Positions 10,585 through 21,149 of a stretch of DNA of 64,000 bases are shown piece by piece. The position numbers and the translations under genes are program-made. Source of the stretch: Diphasiastrum complanatum (lineage: Eukaryota > Streptophyta > Lycopodiopsida > Lycopodiales > Lycopodiaceae); assembly GCA_029204225.1 (NCBI GenBank), contig CM055102.1, positions 25,646,922 through 25,710,921 of the forward strand. Direction: 5' to 3'. Each line of letters begins with the position of its first letter. Within the stretch, counting starts at the first letter, position 1. The notes under the pieces are model-generated. The model was given only the letters and a program-made list of their open reading frames with translations, was not told where the DNA came from and did not search any database.

Positions 10585-11083
10585 GGGGGGGGGGGGGGGG
10601 TGGGGGCTGGGGCTTTAGAGCACGGCCCGCGCGTGGGAGCCGTTTGGCCCCGGTGCCCTCTGTGGCTGACGCGTGTCAGCCGCGCGGTGCCCGTAAAAAA
10701 TCAGCGGGCGCCTGATTTTGCCGGGCGGCGCCAGGGCGGGTCCTGGGCAGGCTAGCAGCAGCAGGCCGGGGCGCCCGGGCAGCGGGCCAGGTGGCGCCAG
10801 CGCCTTGCCAGGAGCCGGGGCAGCGGGCGGTGGCGCCGGGCAGTCCCAGGTGGCGTCGGGCAGCGTGCCTCTCACACACACACATGTGAGTCTATGGGGA
10901 GTTTGTCTATATATCCCCTCTCCATAGTCTCACATGAATGCTTATGGGACAAAGATTCGCTGCCTGGACACGTGGCGTCCGGGCAACCAATTTTCAAAAA
11001 AAAAAAAAAAAACTTGTGGTCAGGAGGGCACCGGGGCCAAAGGGCCCACCGTGCTCGCTAGATGCGAGGGGGGGGGGGGGGGG
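10585..11083. repeat. GC-rich inverted-repeat element with flanking G runs
   Basis: The arm near 10618-10661 (GAGCACGG...GGCCCCGGTGCCCTC) recurs inverted near 11024-11056, so about 30-40 bp of imperfect terminal inverted repeat enclose roughly 400 bp of very GC-rich DNA, unlike the AT-rich surroundings. Runs of 16 G lie just outside both arms (10585-10600 and 11068-11083), and an A-run is near 10998-11012. It is probably a non-autonomous element. I found no convincing target-site duplication, so its family is open. The open frames inside are composition artefacts. Confidence 0.55.
10883..10936. repeat. Strong hairpin inside the GC-rich element
   Basis: CATGTGAG-T-CTATGG at 10883-10897 pairs with CCATAG-T-CTCACATG at 10922-10936, giving arms of about 15 bp with one mismatch around a loop containing CTATATAT. 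Confidence 0.6.
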
Positions 11084-11559
11084 CGGGCGGTTGTTTTCCC
11101 TAGTACACTGACAGCCACCACATTTTAAGAAATGATTTTTTACTGAAAGAAAAACCTGCCAAACTTTTTGCTTGTGTGATAAATTGACACCTATGATTTT
11201 GTCCCATAAAATTTTGCAGTTCTTGCATCTTCTACATATATTAAAAAAATAATTTCCACCCATGTATGCGCGTGTGCGCGTGGTTGTGCAGGCCCATGAA
11301 AATTCCGGGACCTGAACGTCACGTGTGTGAGAAACTGAACAAAGTTGCGGAATATGAAGTTGAAATTTATATTGGGCATTGTGCTGCCCCTGCCCTCGCA
11401 ATGTGGTGCCTTGGCAGCACATCGGGTTCAAATTTGTGGCCAATGCCTGCAAGGGCCAAGCGGGGGTTGTCCTAGCCACATGAACATTTTCTTGCAACAC
11501 CTGCAAGTTGTAACACTCCTTGTTGTGTGAGAGTGTTTACCTTATGGTTTATAGGGTAA

Positions 11560-12450
11560 CATATTTCAATGTCTTTTTGTTTGTCCGTTAATTTTTGATG
11601 GGTGAAGGGATTTCTATTGTGCCAAAAAAGGGTAATTCATCACATTAGATAATTATGGAGTCCAATAAAATGTTTGTCATGAATAATGTATGCTTTTTAA
11701 GTACTACATTGTGTTTTTGTGAGTACTAAAAGGTTCCTAAAAAGTTCAGAAAAATACTCCTACAATATATTTTCATTGTCATGGACAACATTCACTTTTA
11801 GGGTAATATGTAGTGCTTTTGTGGGTCATATACAAGTCTTGATGGGTTGAAGAATTCTAGCTATGTAATCTAAGAGGTATTTCAACCTATTTGAAAAAGA
11901 AAATTGAAAGTTTTTATTTGGACCCCCCATAGGCAAGCATCCAAGCATGCTAACCTATAGGGTGCTACAAATATTTTTCATAATTAGGGTAGGCCTATCT
12001 TCAAAAGATAGCAAAGTCTTTTTTGATGGGCGTATTTAAAATTTGATGGGTATTGCCATTTCCTACTATATATAGAAAATGTACCTTGATTATGAGAATG
12101 TTTTGGGAGCCTTATAGGCTAGAACGTCGACGTGCTTGCCTAGTAGGGAGCTCCGAAAAAGAACGGAGAGAAAAAAAAATTGAGCCTTATAGCGCACATA
12201 AGACGTTGGTGTGCTAGCTAGCCCAAGGGGCTTAAAAAAAAAAACAAATTCAATCGTTCCATTTTTTTTTGTTTTGGATCCCTCCAAGGCAAGCATACCG
12301 GCTTGTTAGCCTATATAGCTCCTAAAACATCTTTTTCACAATCAAAGCAATCATCAATCCTATGGGTGCCAAGACAACTTATTGTGGGTGCTTTCATATT
12401 TGATGGCTGATGAGATTTCTCATTATGTAAAAAGAAGGTATCTTCAATAA
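11560..12450. repeat. Highly diverged tandem repeat, about four units
   Basis: Two sub-motifs recur. One is TTTGATGGGTGA-like followed by GATTTCTA..TATGTA (near 11597, 11838, 12038 and 12402). The other is a TATAGGCTAGCA...TGCTTGCCTA-like block (near 11930 and 12283 in one orientation, near 12110 and 12185 in the other). The unit is about 200-350 bp and the copies have drifted heavily. No coding potential is seen. It may be an old satellite or a fold-back element array. Confidence 0.5.
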
Positions 12451-12935
12451 ATAAATAAATGATTGAGGCCTCTCAGGCCAGTGCGCTTATCTCGTAGTGA
12501 CCTTTTTTCTAACATATAGGTGCAACAAAGAGTCAATAGTATGGGTAAAAGACATCACATAACAATCTATATGTATGAAACATCAACAATTGGCATGAAA
12601 CAAGAGAGAGCATAACCTAATTGAACACTATAATTTCCCTAACATAACTATCACATAATCTATATTAACAAAACCAAGTTGTAGCAATGGCTTAGAAAGT
12701 TGACAAATAACCTACTTGATCCAAAAACCAATGATGTCCAATAATTGTACGCAATGGCTCTTGCATGGATCCAATACCAATGATGTCCAGTAGTCTTATG
12801 CTTTGAAAGGGTTTCATCGTGAAATTCATAGTTATTGAGGGAGCCATGCACAAAATACAATAAATGTTCTAACTTACGGTTCCAAGTAAAGTTATGATTA
12901 TAATTTGACCTTGTTTGATGTGGGATTCATTTATG
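12451..12935. other. No gene seen
   Basis: The sequence is AT-rich with no recognisable coding, RNA or repeat structure beyond weak echoes of the preceding tandem repeat near 12463-12500. Confidence 0.4.
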
Positions 12936-14525
12936 AAATAGACCACACCGATTGGGTATCCCCGATTGTGATTGTGCCTAAGAAGAACGAGAAACTACGC
13001 ATCTGTGTAGATCTCAAGAAGCTTAATGCAGTAACGAAGAAGGACAAGAAGGAGTTCTTGAACGAATAGTAGGAGAAGAGGCCTATTTCCTCGATGGATT
13101 CAATGGGTATAATCAAGTGCTAATAGCACCAGAGGACCAACATAAGATTGCCTTTGCAACAACATGGAGAACTTATGCCTTCCATGTAATGCCGTTTGGA
13201 TTGTGCAAGGCACCAAGCAACATGCCTTCAAAGAATTCCTCCAGAAATTCTTAGAAGTGTTCCTTAATGGATTTGTGCGTACAAGGTACCACCTAAATCG
13301 TCTGGAATGAGTTCTGCAACAATATCAAAAATATGGCATTGTCCCTTAACCCGGCCAAATGCCGAATATGGGTAACCCATGGCATTGTTTTAGGACATAT
13401 TATATCGTAATATGAATTTGCCACTGATCCGCGACAAGATCAGGGTAATAGTTGAGATGACCCTACCCAAAACAGTACGTGATGTCTACACCTTTATGGG
13501 ACACGCCAATTATTACAGATGTTTTATATTATTGTTTGCCTTGTTGGCCCGCCTGATCTATCACCTTACTATTGAACCTAAGTGGACACAAAAAGCCCTA
13601 GATGCCTTCGAAATAATCAAGCCAGCAAGCTCTTGTCACCGCCCCTATCTTACGGTCTCTAAACCAGAGCATAGAATTTCACGTGCACACGGATGCATCC
13701 AAGTATGCAATAGGGATTGTGCTGACACAACCAGGGGAAAAGAAGAAGGATTTTCTCATCTGCTTTGGGTATCGACAACTTATTGAAGCGTAGACTAACT
13801 ATACCACCACCAAGCGAGAGGCCCTTGCCATGATCTTTAGCATCAAAAAATTTCGACATTATCTTTTGGCCAACCCTTTTGCCTTTTACGTTGATCATCA
13901 ACCCTTGTTGTATTTGGTTAATCGACCTTGTACGTCATGCCGCATTACTCGATGGATATTACAACTACAAGAGTTTGAATTTCGAATAGTGGTTAGGACT
14001 GGAAAACAACACTATTTGGCTGACCACCTTTCCAGATTGATGACTCGCCAAGAATAAGTGGGAGTTGATGATGAACTTCTTGATGCTGACATCTTTTACG
14101 CTAACGTAGTTCCTGAATGGGCTGCTGACATAGTAGAGTATCTTGTAAGAGGGCGACCTGATCTATCACTACCTTCTCTAGATCGACAAAAGTTGATAAT
14201 AAAAGCTGCTCCATATAGCTTGATAGCCAGACAACTATACTGAATGGGAGTAGATCATATTCTCCAGAGGTGCCTATTAGATCATGAAATAAAACCTATC
14301 ATTAATGCAACTCATGAAGGGATTGGTGGCGGTCACTAGCAGCCGATGCTACCACTCGAAAGGTCCTTCAAGAAGGATTTATTCCTTTGAAGACTATTAT
14401 AACAGAGAACCCTTTTTAAAAATGGGACACAGATTATGTTGGACCCATCCATCTTGCTGCTAGAGGAAGTCAACGGATTATTTCACAAAGTGGGTAGACG
14501 CGAAGGTCGTTTAAAAGATCCACGA
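12936..14525 (+). mobile_element. Ty3/gypsy pol fossil (RT, RNase H, integrase)
   Basis: Plus-strand translations show RT motifs (VPKKNEKLRICVDLKKLN, then AFHVMPFGLCKAP) at about 12970-13210. Further on come RNase H-like sequence (FYVDHQPLLYLVN near 13890) and the KQHYLADHLSRL junction to integrase near 14008. An integrase remnant with a WDTDYVGPIH-like motif is near 14418-14450. The order RT-RNase H-integrase is that of Ty3/gypsy. It is broken in several places and has no recognisable LTRs, so it is old. Confidence 0.8.
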
Positions 14526-15889
14526 TATATACAATCTCATTACTTTCAAAGTTTTTCAAATAAGGAGAAAGAGATGCATCATTTCTTCCAGGTGATACAC
14601 CCCGAAGGCCTCCATGTCTCATACCAAAGGAATCTAGTTCAATAGCATCTTGTAAACGAGTAAAGGTAATAAATTCAGAATGAAAGATAACAATACAATC
14701 TCAAACTTCAACTTTTGATTGAAAGAAAACAGTACAAAATCAAAACCAATATAATATCAGCTTACTAGATTATGATTATCAAATTCAACTATGTTTGTAC
14801 TGCTAATGTCATGTCCTCCAATAGGTTCTACATTGCTTGAGGGGATATACAGAGTCCTTGGAGGATACTTTTTTTGGAATTCCAAAAATTCTTCCTCATA
14901 CCAAATTGAACTTCAAGTAGGTTGGAGGTGTGCAATGTTGAAGTAACCTTGAGCTTTGCTTAGTCAATGACGTGTGTCTAATTCGAACCCAGTTCAAGTT
15001 GTGCTGCTTTGTGCATGTGAACATAGATAGATTTTTCTAGCACAAATCATGGGTGATCTCCAAAATCTACACCTAAAAACAGTAAAACTTGTTCACAACA
15101 TTACTTTCGCAAAAGACAATCCTAAAGCAAGGTTGTTCCCTAGGGCTCTATCCATCCACATGTACTAAATGTGCATTTAACCCACTACCCAAAAACTTAT
15201 TATTGCAAATGGACAACTCAAGGAAAAACAATAAAATTCATTGGCTATTTAGTTCTTTTGTTTTTGCTTGTAGCCAAGGGTAATTTTGAGGATAAAACAA
15301 TAATTTCTCTCATGGTGGAACGTACACATGAGGGTATTGAAGCTTTATTTTGCCATTCGTCAAAGAATTTGAGATATGTAGTTACCTTATTATAATTGCT
15401 ATACAAAGCACAATTACTTCGATAAGATATCTCATCCATGAGATTCCCTATTTTAAGAGCTTTGTGAATGCCACATTCTAGAGGGCTCAAGTATATGTTT
15501 ATAGGACATTACAAACCATTGCAATTTCAACTTAGCATCAACGACAAATTTCCATTCATGTGCATCCGAAAAGAGAAATGGCTATCTACAAAGAAAAGGA
15601 GGGACAAGATGGAAAAGCCATTCTTCCATAAGGCGAGCCAAAGGAATTATCCCCAACATCGCACATAAAAGATGTTGAAATGGTGATGTAGGGTTCAAGG
15701 AAGTTTGTTGACTACTAGAAAAAAGAAAAACAAACTTCAAAACTAGAGCCAGCATTTCACAAAAATATCCAATCTATCATTGAAAATTGGAAAGTTGTGC
15801 AAGAAAATTAAAATTTTCCTTTCAACAAAATCAACAATTGCAAAAAGGTCCTAGACAAAAACTGTTGGATTTCAATGCTTAGCCTCAAA
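14350..15889. repeat. Chimeric repeat unit A, copy 1
   Basis: About 1.5 kb from the end of the Ty3 integrase remnant (CGAAAGGTCCTTCAAGAAGG) to CTTAGCCTCAAAA recurs at 17045-18478 in the same orientation with high identity, and its left third recurs inverted at 18480-18910. Apart from the integrase scrap, its minus strand carries gene-like peptides such as RHGGLRGVSPGRNDASLSP (near 14550-14610) and EFQKKYPPRTLYIPSSNVEP (near 14820-14880), which I do not recognise. This looks like cellular gene exons fused to retroelement sequence. Confidence 0.7.
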
Positions 15890-16900
15890 AGATCGGTTTG
15901 GACTTTTTCCGACCCTTCACTAGATTATCCGCGAGTATTTGACCTTCGATTGGATCGGTTTTCCGACACCAAAAATCTGACCCTCAGCATATTTATGACC
16001 TAGTGTATATTTTTTGATCCTTTGTATAAACTCTGACCCTATGTAATTAAGTTGATACTGTCGGTCAGAAATCTGACCCAACGACTTCGCGTGGGGGGAA
16101 GTCCGCCTAATTTCTACATGCATTTATGGCATAAAGGCGGTTGTAATAATTGTAGGAAATTCAGTTGTAGATTTTTTTAGTATATCAAACTTAGACTCTT
16201 CATCAGAAAATGTATTTTGATAATTGTAATCTATCAATCAGATCAATCTGTATTAGTGTTATCACGCACAACAAGCTGAAGTAATAACTTTATGCAATTG
16301 TACTCATTTATTGATAATTATCAGAGTGCGATTTGTCCTACTGATGTTGTTGGTCATTGTGCATTTGTTTGAATCCATCGTGTGAACAATTTTGCTGCTA
16401 ATTGTTGCGTTTCTGATCCATTCATCTAGCTCGCTCCCAGCTTCCACACAATCCACTGATTTCTGACATGGTATCAGAGCGGGAATCCAAGTAATTTGCT
16501 TCTCATTGCGGATTATTAGTCTTGTTTCTATCAAGACAACGAACTAGCAAGCATCCAACCAACAGTATTCCGAAATCGTTATTACTACCAACGATCTCGC
16601 TCAGCCGGAATGGTTCAGTCTACTCTAATTGAAAGGCTCGATGTAGGGAACTATCATCTCTGGAAGTTCAAAATGAAGGTGATGCTATTAGCCAAGGAAC
16701 TGTGGGATGTTGTTGACGGCACAGAATTCAAGCCAAAAGGAGATGTAGCTGCTATCACCAAGTGGAGACTGAAAGATGGCAAAGCTTTTGCCATGATCAC
16801 TCTCAACATAAAAGACACCCAAATCAGTCACATAAGAGCTGCTCAGACTGCTAAGAATGCATGGGACCATGCTAGCAATCCTCTATGATATTAGAGGGTA
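15890..16900 (+). mobile_element. Ty1/copia 5' end fossil (LTR, primer site, gag)
   Basis: An LTR-like stretch ends in CTGACA at 16468 and is followed at once by the primer site TGGTATCAGAGC (16469-16480) and a copia gag opening at 16610. The left LTR boundary is approximate, set where homology between the two copies of unit A stops. The element ends abruptly after the start of gag, so it is only a 5' fragment. Part of it recurs inverted at 18910-19540. Confidence 0.75.
16610..16888 (+). pseudogene. Copia gag N-terminal fragment
   Basis: The 92-residue frame starts with a UBN2/DUF4219-type gag signature (ERLDVGNYHLWKFKMKVMLL, then LWDVVDGTE). It covers only the first part of a normal copia gag and belongs to the surrounding fossil. 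Confidence 0.75.
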
Positions 16901-17044
16901 AGACTATGTAGGGTTGTCATAGAGAGAGAGAGAGTGTGTGTATTTACATAGTGTACTGGTACTCAAGAAATGTGACAAACCTGAATGATTCGTGTTCTGA
17001 TGATGCAAATAGAAAAGGTTCGAGTTCTGGTGAGTTGGAGTCAC

Positions 17045-18478
17045 ACCACTCGAAAGGTCCTTCAAGAAGGATTTATGCCTCTGAAGCCTATTATAGCAAA
17101 GAACCCTTTTTAAAAATGGGACATAGATTATGTTGGACCCATCCATCCATCCATGATATATACAATCTCAATACTTTCAAAGTTTTTCAAATAATGAGAA
17201 AGAGATGCATCATTTCTTCCAGGTGATACACCTCAAAGGCCTCCATGTCTCATACCAAAGGAATCTAGTTCAATAGCATCCGTAATCGAGTAAAGGTAAT
17301 AAATTTAGAATGAAAGATAACAAGACAATCTCAAACTTCAACTTTTGATTGAAAGAAAACAGTAAACATCAAAACCAATATAATATCAACTTACTAGATT
17401 ATGATCTTCGAATTCAACTATGTTTGTACTGTTAATGTCATGTCCTCCAATAGGTTCTACATTGCTCGAGGGAATATACAGAGTCCTTGGAGGATACTTT
17501 TTTTGGAATTCCAAAAATTCTTTCTCATTCGGCAAAGTTTCCTCATAGGCTTTCAATTTTTCAATTATGGCCTTAAATCCAATTGCCATATACTACCAAA
17601 TTGAACTTCAAGTAGGTTGGAGGTGTGCAATGTTGAAGTATGACTTTGAGCTTTGCTTAGTCCATGAAGTGTGTCTTATTCGAACCTAGTTCAAGCTGTG
17701 CTTTGTGCATGTGAACATAGATAGATTTTTCTAGCACAAATCATGGGTGATCTCCAAAATCTACACCTAAAAACAGTAAAACTTATTCACAACATTACTT
17801 CCACAAAAGACAATAAAACAAGGTTGTTCCCTAGGGCTCTATCCATCCACATCTACTAATTGTGCATTTAACCCACTACCCAAAAACTTATTATTGCAAA
17901 TGGACAACTCAAGGAAAAACAATAAAAATCATTGGCTATTTATTTCTTTTGTTTTTGCTTGTAGCCAAGGGTAATTTTGAGGATAAAACAATAATTTCTC
18001 TCATGGTGGAACGTACACATGAGGGTATTGATGCTTTATTTTGCCATTTGTTAAATAATTTGAGATATATTCTAGAGGGCTCAAGTATATGTTTATAGGA
18101 CATTACAAACCATTGCAATTTCAACTTAGCATCAACGACAAATTTCCATTCATGTGCCCAAAAAGAGAAATGGCTATCTACAAAGAAAAGAAGGGACAAG
18201 ACGGAAAAGCCATTCTTCCATAAGGCAAGCCAAAGGAATTACCCCCAACATCGCACATAAAAGAATGGTGATGTAGGGTTCAAGGAAGTTTGTTGACTAC
18301 TAGAAAAAAGAAAAACAAACTTCATAACTAGAGCTAGCATTTCACAAAAATATCCAATCTATCATTGAAAATTGGAAAGCTGTGACAAGAAAATTAAAAT
18401 TTTCCTTTCAACAAAATCAACAACTACAAAAAGGTCTTGGCCAAAAACTATTAGATTTCAATGCTCAGCCTCAAAAAT
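17045..18478. repeat. Chimeric repeat unit A, copy 2
   Basis: This is a direct copy of 14350-15889. It lacks a stretch of about 100 bp that copy 1 has near 15377-15477 and has extra sequence near 17525-17590. It joins the copia gag fragment on its left through a shared AG-microsatellite linker and meets an inverted partial copy on its right at about 18479. Confidence 0.75.
17386..17589 (-). pseudogene. Exon-like open segment in unit A, unrecognised
   Basis: The minus strand reads MAIGFKAIIEKLKAYEETLP followed by NEKEFLEFQKKYPPRTLYIP and SSNVEPIGGHDINSTNIVEF, 67 residues before a stop. The residue use looks protein-like and the peptide is nearly unchanged in the first copy (14765-14900). A TTTGGTAG acceptor-like site precedes it and a GTAAGT donor-like site overlaps its end, so it may be one exon of a cellular gene carried by the repeat. 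I do not recognise the family. The phases with the next exon-like piece do not join cleanly, so a functional gene here is unlikely. Confidence 0.35.
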
Positions 18479-18479
18479 T

Positions 18480-19580
18480 TGAAAGGAATCTAGTAAGTTG
18501 ATATTATATTGGTTTGATGTTGTACTGTTTTCTTTCAATCAAAAGTTGAAGTTTGAGATTGTATTGTTATCTTTCATTTTAAATTTATTACCTTTACTCG
18601 TTTACAAGATGCTATTGAACTAGATTCCTTTGATATGAGACATGGAGGCCTTCGAGGTGTATCACCTGGAAGAAATGATGCATCTCTTTCTTCTTATTTG
18701 AAAAACTTTGAAAGTATTGAGATTGTATATATCATGGATCTTTCAAACGACCTTCGCGTCTACCCACTTTGTGAAATAATCCGTTGACTTCCTCTAGTGG
18801 CAAGATGGATGGGTCCGACATAATCTATGTCCCATTTTTAAAAAGGGTTCTCTACTATAATAGGCATCAGAGGCATAAATCCTTCTTGAAGGACCTTTCG
18901 AGTGGTGTGACTCCAACTCACCAGAACTCGAACCCTTTCTATTCGCGTCATCAGAACACGAATCATTCGGGTGCTTGAGTACCAGTACACTATGTAAATA
19001 CACACACACACTCTCTCTCTCTACGACAACCCTACGGTTTTACCCTCTGATATCATAGAGGATTGCTAGGATGTCCCATGCATTCTTAGCAGTCTGAGAA
19101 GCTCTTATGTGACTGATTTGGGTGTCTTTTATGTTGAGAGTGGTCATGGCAAAAGCTTTAATAGTTCACACGATGGATTCAATCAAATGCGCAATGACCA
19201 ACAACATCAGTAGGACAAATCGCACTCTGATAATTATCAACAAATGAGTACAATTGCATAAAGTTATTACTTCAGCTTGTTGTGCGTGATAACACTGATA
19301 CAGATTGATCTGATTGATAGATTACAATTATCAGAAGAAGTTTTCTGATGAAGATTCTAAGTTTGATATACTGAAAAAATCTACAACTGAATTTCCTATA
19401 GTTATTACAACCGCCTTTGTGCCATAAATGCATGTACAAAGTAGGCTCCCAACACGAAGTCGTTGGGTCGAAATTCTGACCGACAGTATCAAAAAATTAC
19501 ATAGGGTTGGATATTATACAAAGGATCAAAAATATACACAATCTAGCTCACTCCCAGCTTCCGCACAACCCACTGATTTT
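18480..19580. repeat. Inverted partial copy of unit A plus copia LTR/gag
   Basis: From 18480 to about 18910 the sequence is the reverse complement of the left third of unit A. From about 18910 to 19540 it is the reverse complement of the linker, gag fragment and LTR at 16000-17040, with some parts missing. With 16000-17400 it forms a long imperfect inverted repeat centred near 18480. A short piece at 19537-19580 repeats the LTR end in direct orientation. Confidence 0.7.
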
Positions 19581-19599
19581 CGACAAAAACAACATGAAA

Positions 19600-20265
19600 A
19601 GCTTCTCTGATACCACACATTAGTTGCACTGCATAGAGTCAATTGATAATATTGAAGAGAAACACTATTCTGGAACCAGATGAGAAAAAATAAAACTAAA
19701 GTCTACAAATCCAAGTAGATGAGAATCTTATCAGAGTGTTCTTTGAAGTTGGCATGCAAGCAAAAGCCCCAAATCTATCATATTCTTAAAAATTCCCATT
19801 GGTGGCAAAACAATTCGCAATACAATATTTGCAACATATTTGAGTTGTGGTAGTTAACATATCATATAATGTACATCATTGTGATATCAAATTATATGAC
19901 ATTTTTTACTAGCGAACTTGTGTGATGTTATGTACTTGCTAAAATTAGCAAACTTTTTTTTTCTCATTCTACTTTGTTGATTCATCTATTTTGTTGATTC
20001 ATTTATCACATGTACAAATAGTCCTCCAAATGGACAATATGTATGTTCTGCATCGAAACAATACAACAATTATGTATTCATCAATATGGACCATTGTGAG
20101 GTTCTTAGTCAACCTTTGAACAATAGAAAAATATATGGTGCATCTAGATACATAATGATATGCTTCTCAACTAATAGTAGGGTTAACAAATGAACAATAT
20201 CTTCTAGCACCAGTTTGTTTGATAATAAAATCATTTGAATGTTGTATATATATACCAATGTGTAA
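19600..20265. other. No gene seen
   Basis: The sequence is AT-rich, with no coding or RNA gene and no repeat I can define. Confidence 0.4.
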
Positions 20266-20272
20266 AGTTTAA

Positions 20273-20842
20273 CCCATAGTTGCACTGCGATTCAGAATCG
20301 CAGTCCGAATCGCGATTCAGAATTTTCACAGAGACAGAGAATTGTAGAGCAATTGTACCTCGCTTTGCTTCGGGGGGCGCTGCCTCCCGATCCCTCTGCC
20401 GGCCCTCCCCTCCCCCCCCCCGACGACAGTAGCAGGGGGGGTGTTGCCCCGCCTACACCCCCCCGTAGAGAAAAATGAGAGTCCAAATGCGCGCCGATAA
20501 GGGCCCAATATTTATTCCCCGGCCCAACTGTATACACATTGCACTCACAGTGATCATCATCCGTAGAGTTGATAACCCAAACTATAGCATTAACATTTAC
20601 TGAGAACCAAAGCAAATAACAACCAAATAACTACTAAAAATAAGATCTGTTTGTGCCCTATCTACTGCACTTATGGGAGGCAAAACGCTGGTTTTTGACT
20701 AGTGCTCCCCTAAAAAAATTTCAGCCATAAGCTATTTTTCCAACATAAATAAATAAATAAAAGGTAAAAAAAAATTCACGACTCTGGGTTCTGAATCGCG
20801 ATTCGCGAACCCAACGAATCGCGATTCGCTGCAACTATGGCC
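20273..20842. mobile_element. Short non-autonomous TIR element (MITE-like)
   Basis: The ends CCATAGTTGCA and TGCAACTATGG are inverted repeats. They are followed inward by nested copies of GAATCGCGATTCG-type palindromes (near 20288-20322 and 20790-20830). The interior of about 500 bp is partly very GC-rich (20360-20470) and codes for nothing convincing. TTTAA occurs on both outer sides (20268-20272 and 20843-20847) and may be a target-site duplication, but that is weak because the flank is itself palindromic. The superfamily is open. Confidence 0.7.
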
Positions 20843-20849
20843 TTTAAAC

Positions 20850-21085
20850 GTATAATCGACAAAAGTATATACTTCAAATAATACATGTTTAGAGTCTATG
20901 GGAGTTTAATGAGTGAAAGGAGTACTAATTAGTAGATGTTGAATGATTGGAACTACGACATTCATAGGCCAAGCACTACTACAAACAAAAGAACCTACGA
21001 ATTTTTTAGATCTATTAGATTAACCATACCTTATTTTTTTTGTTGAAAATAGACCTTAGTTTTATTAGAATTCTACATTATGTAG

Positions 21086-21149
<64 letters not shown>

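Noticed and set aside
10509-10927. Several overlapping Gly/Ala/Pro-rich open frames on both strands
   Set aside because: They arise from the GC-rich inverted-repeat element, with no start context or family signature.
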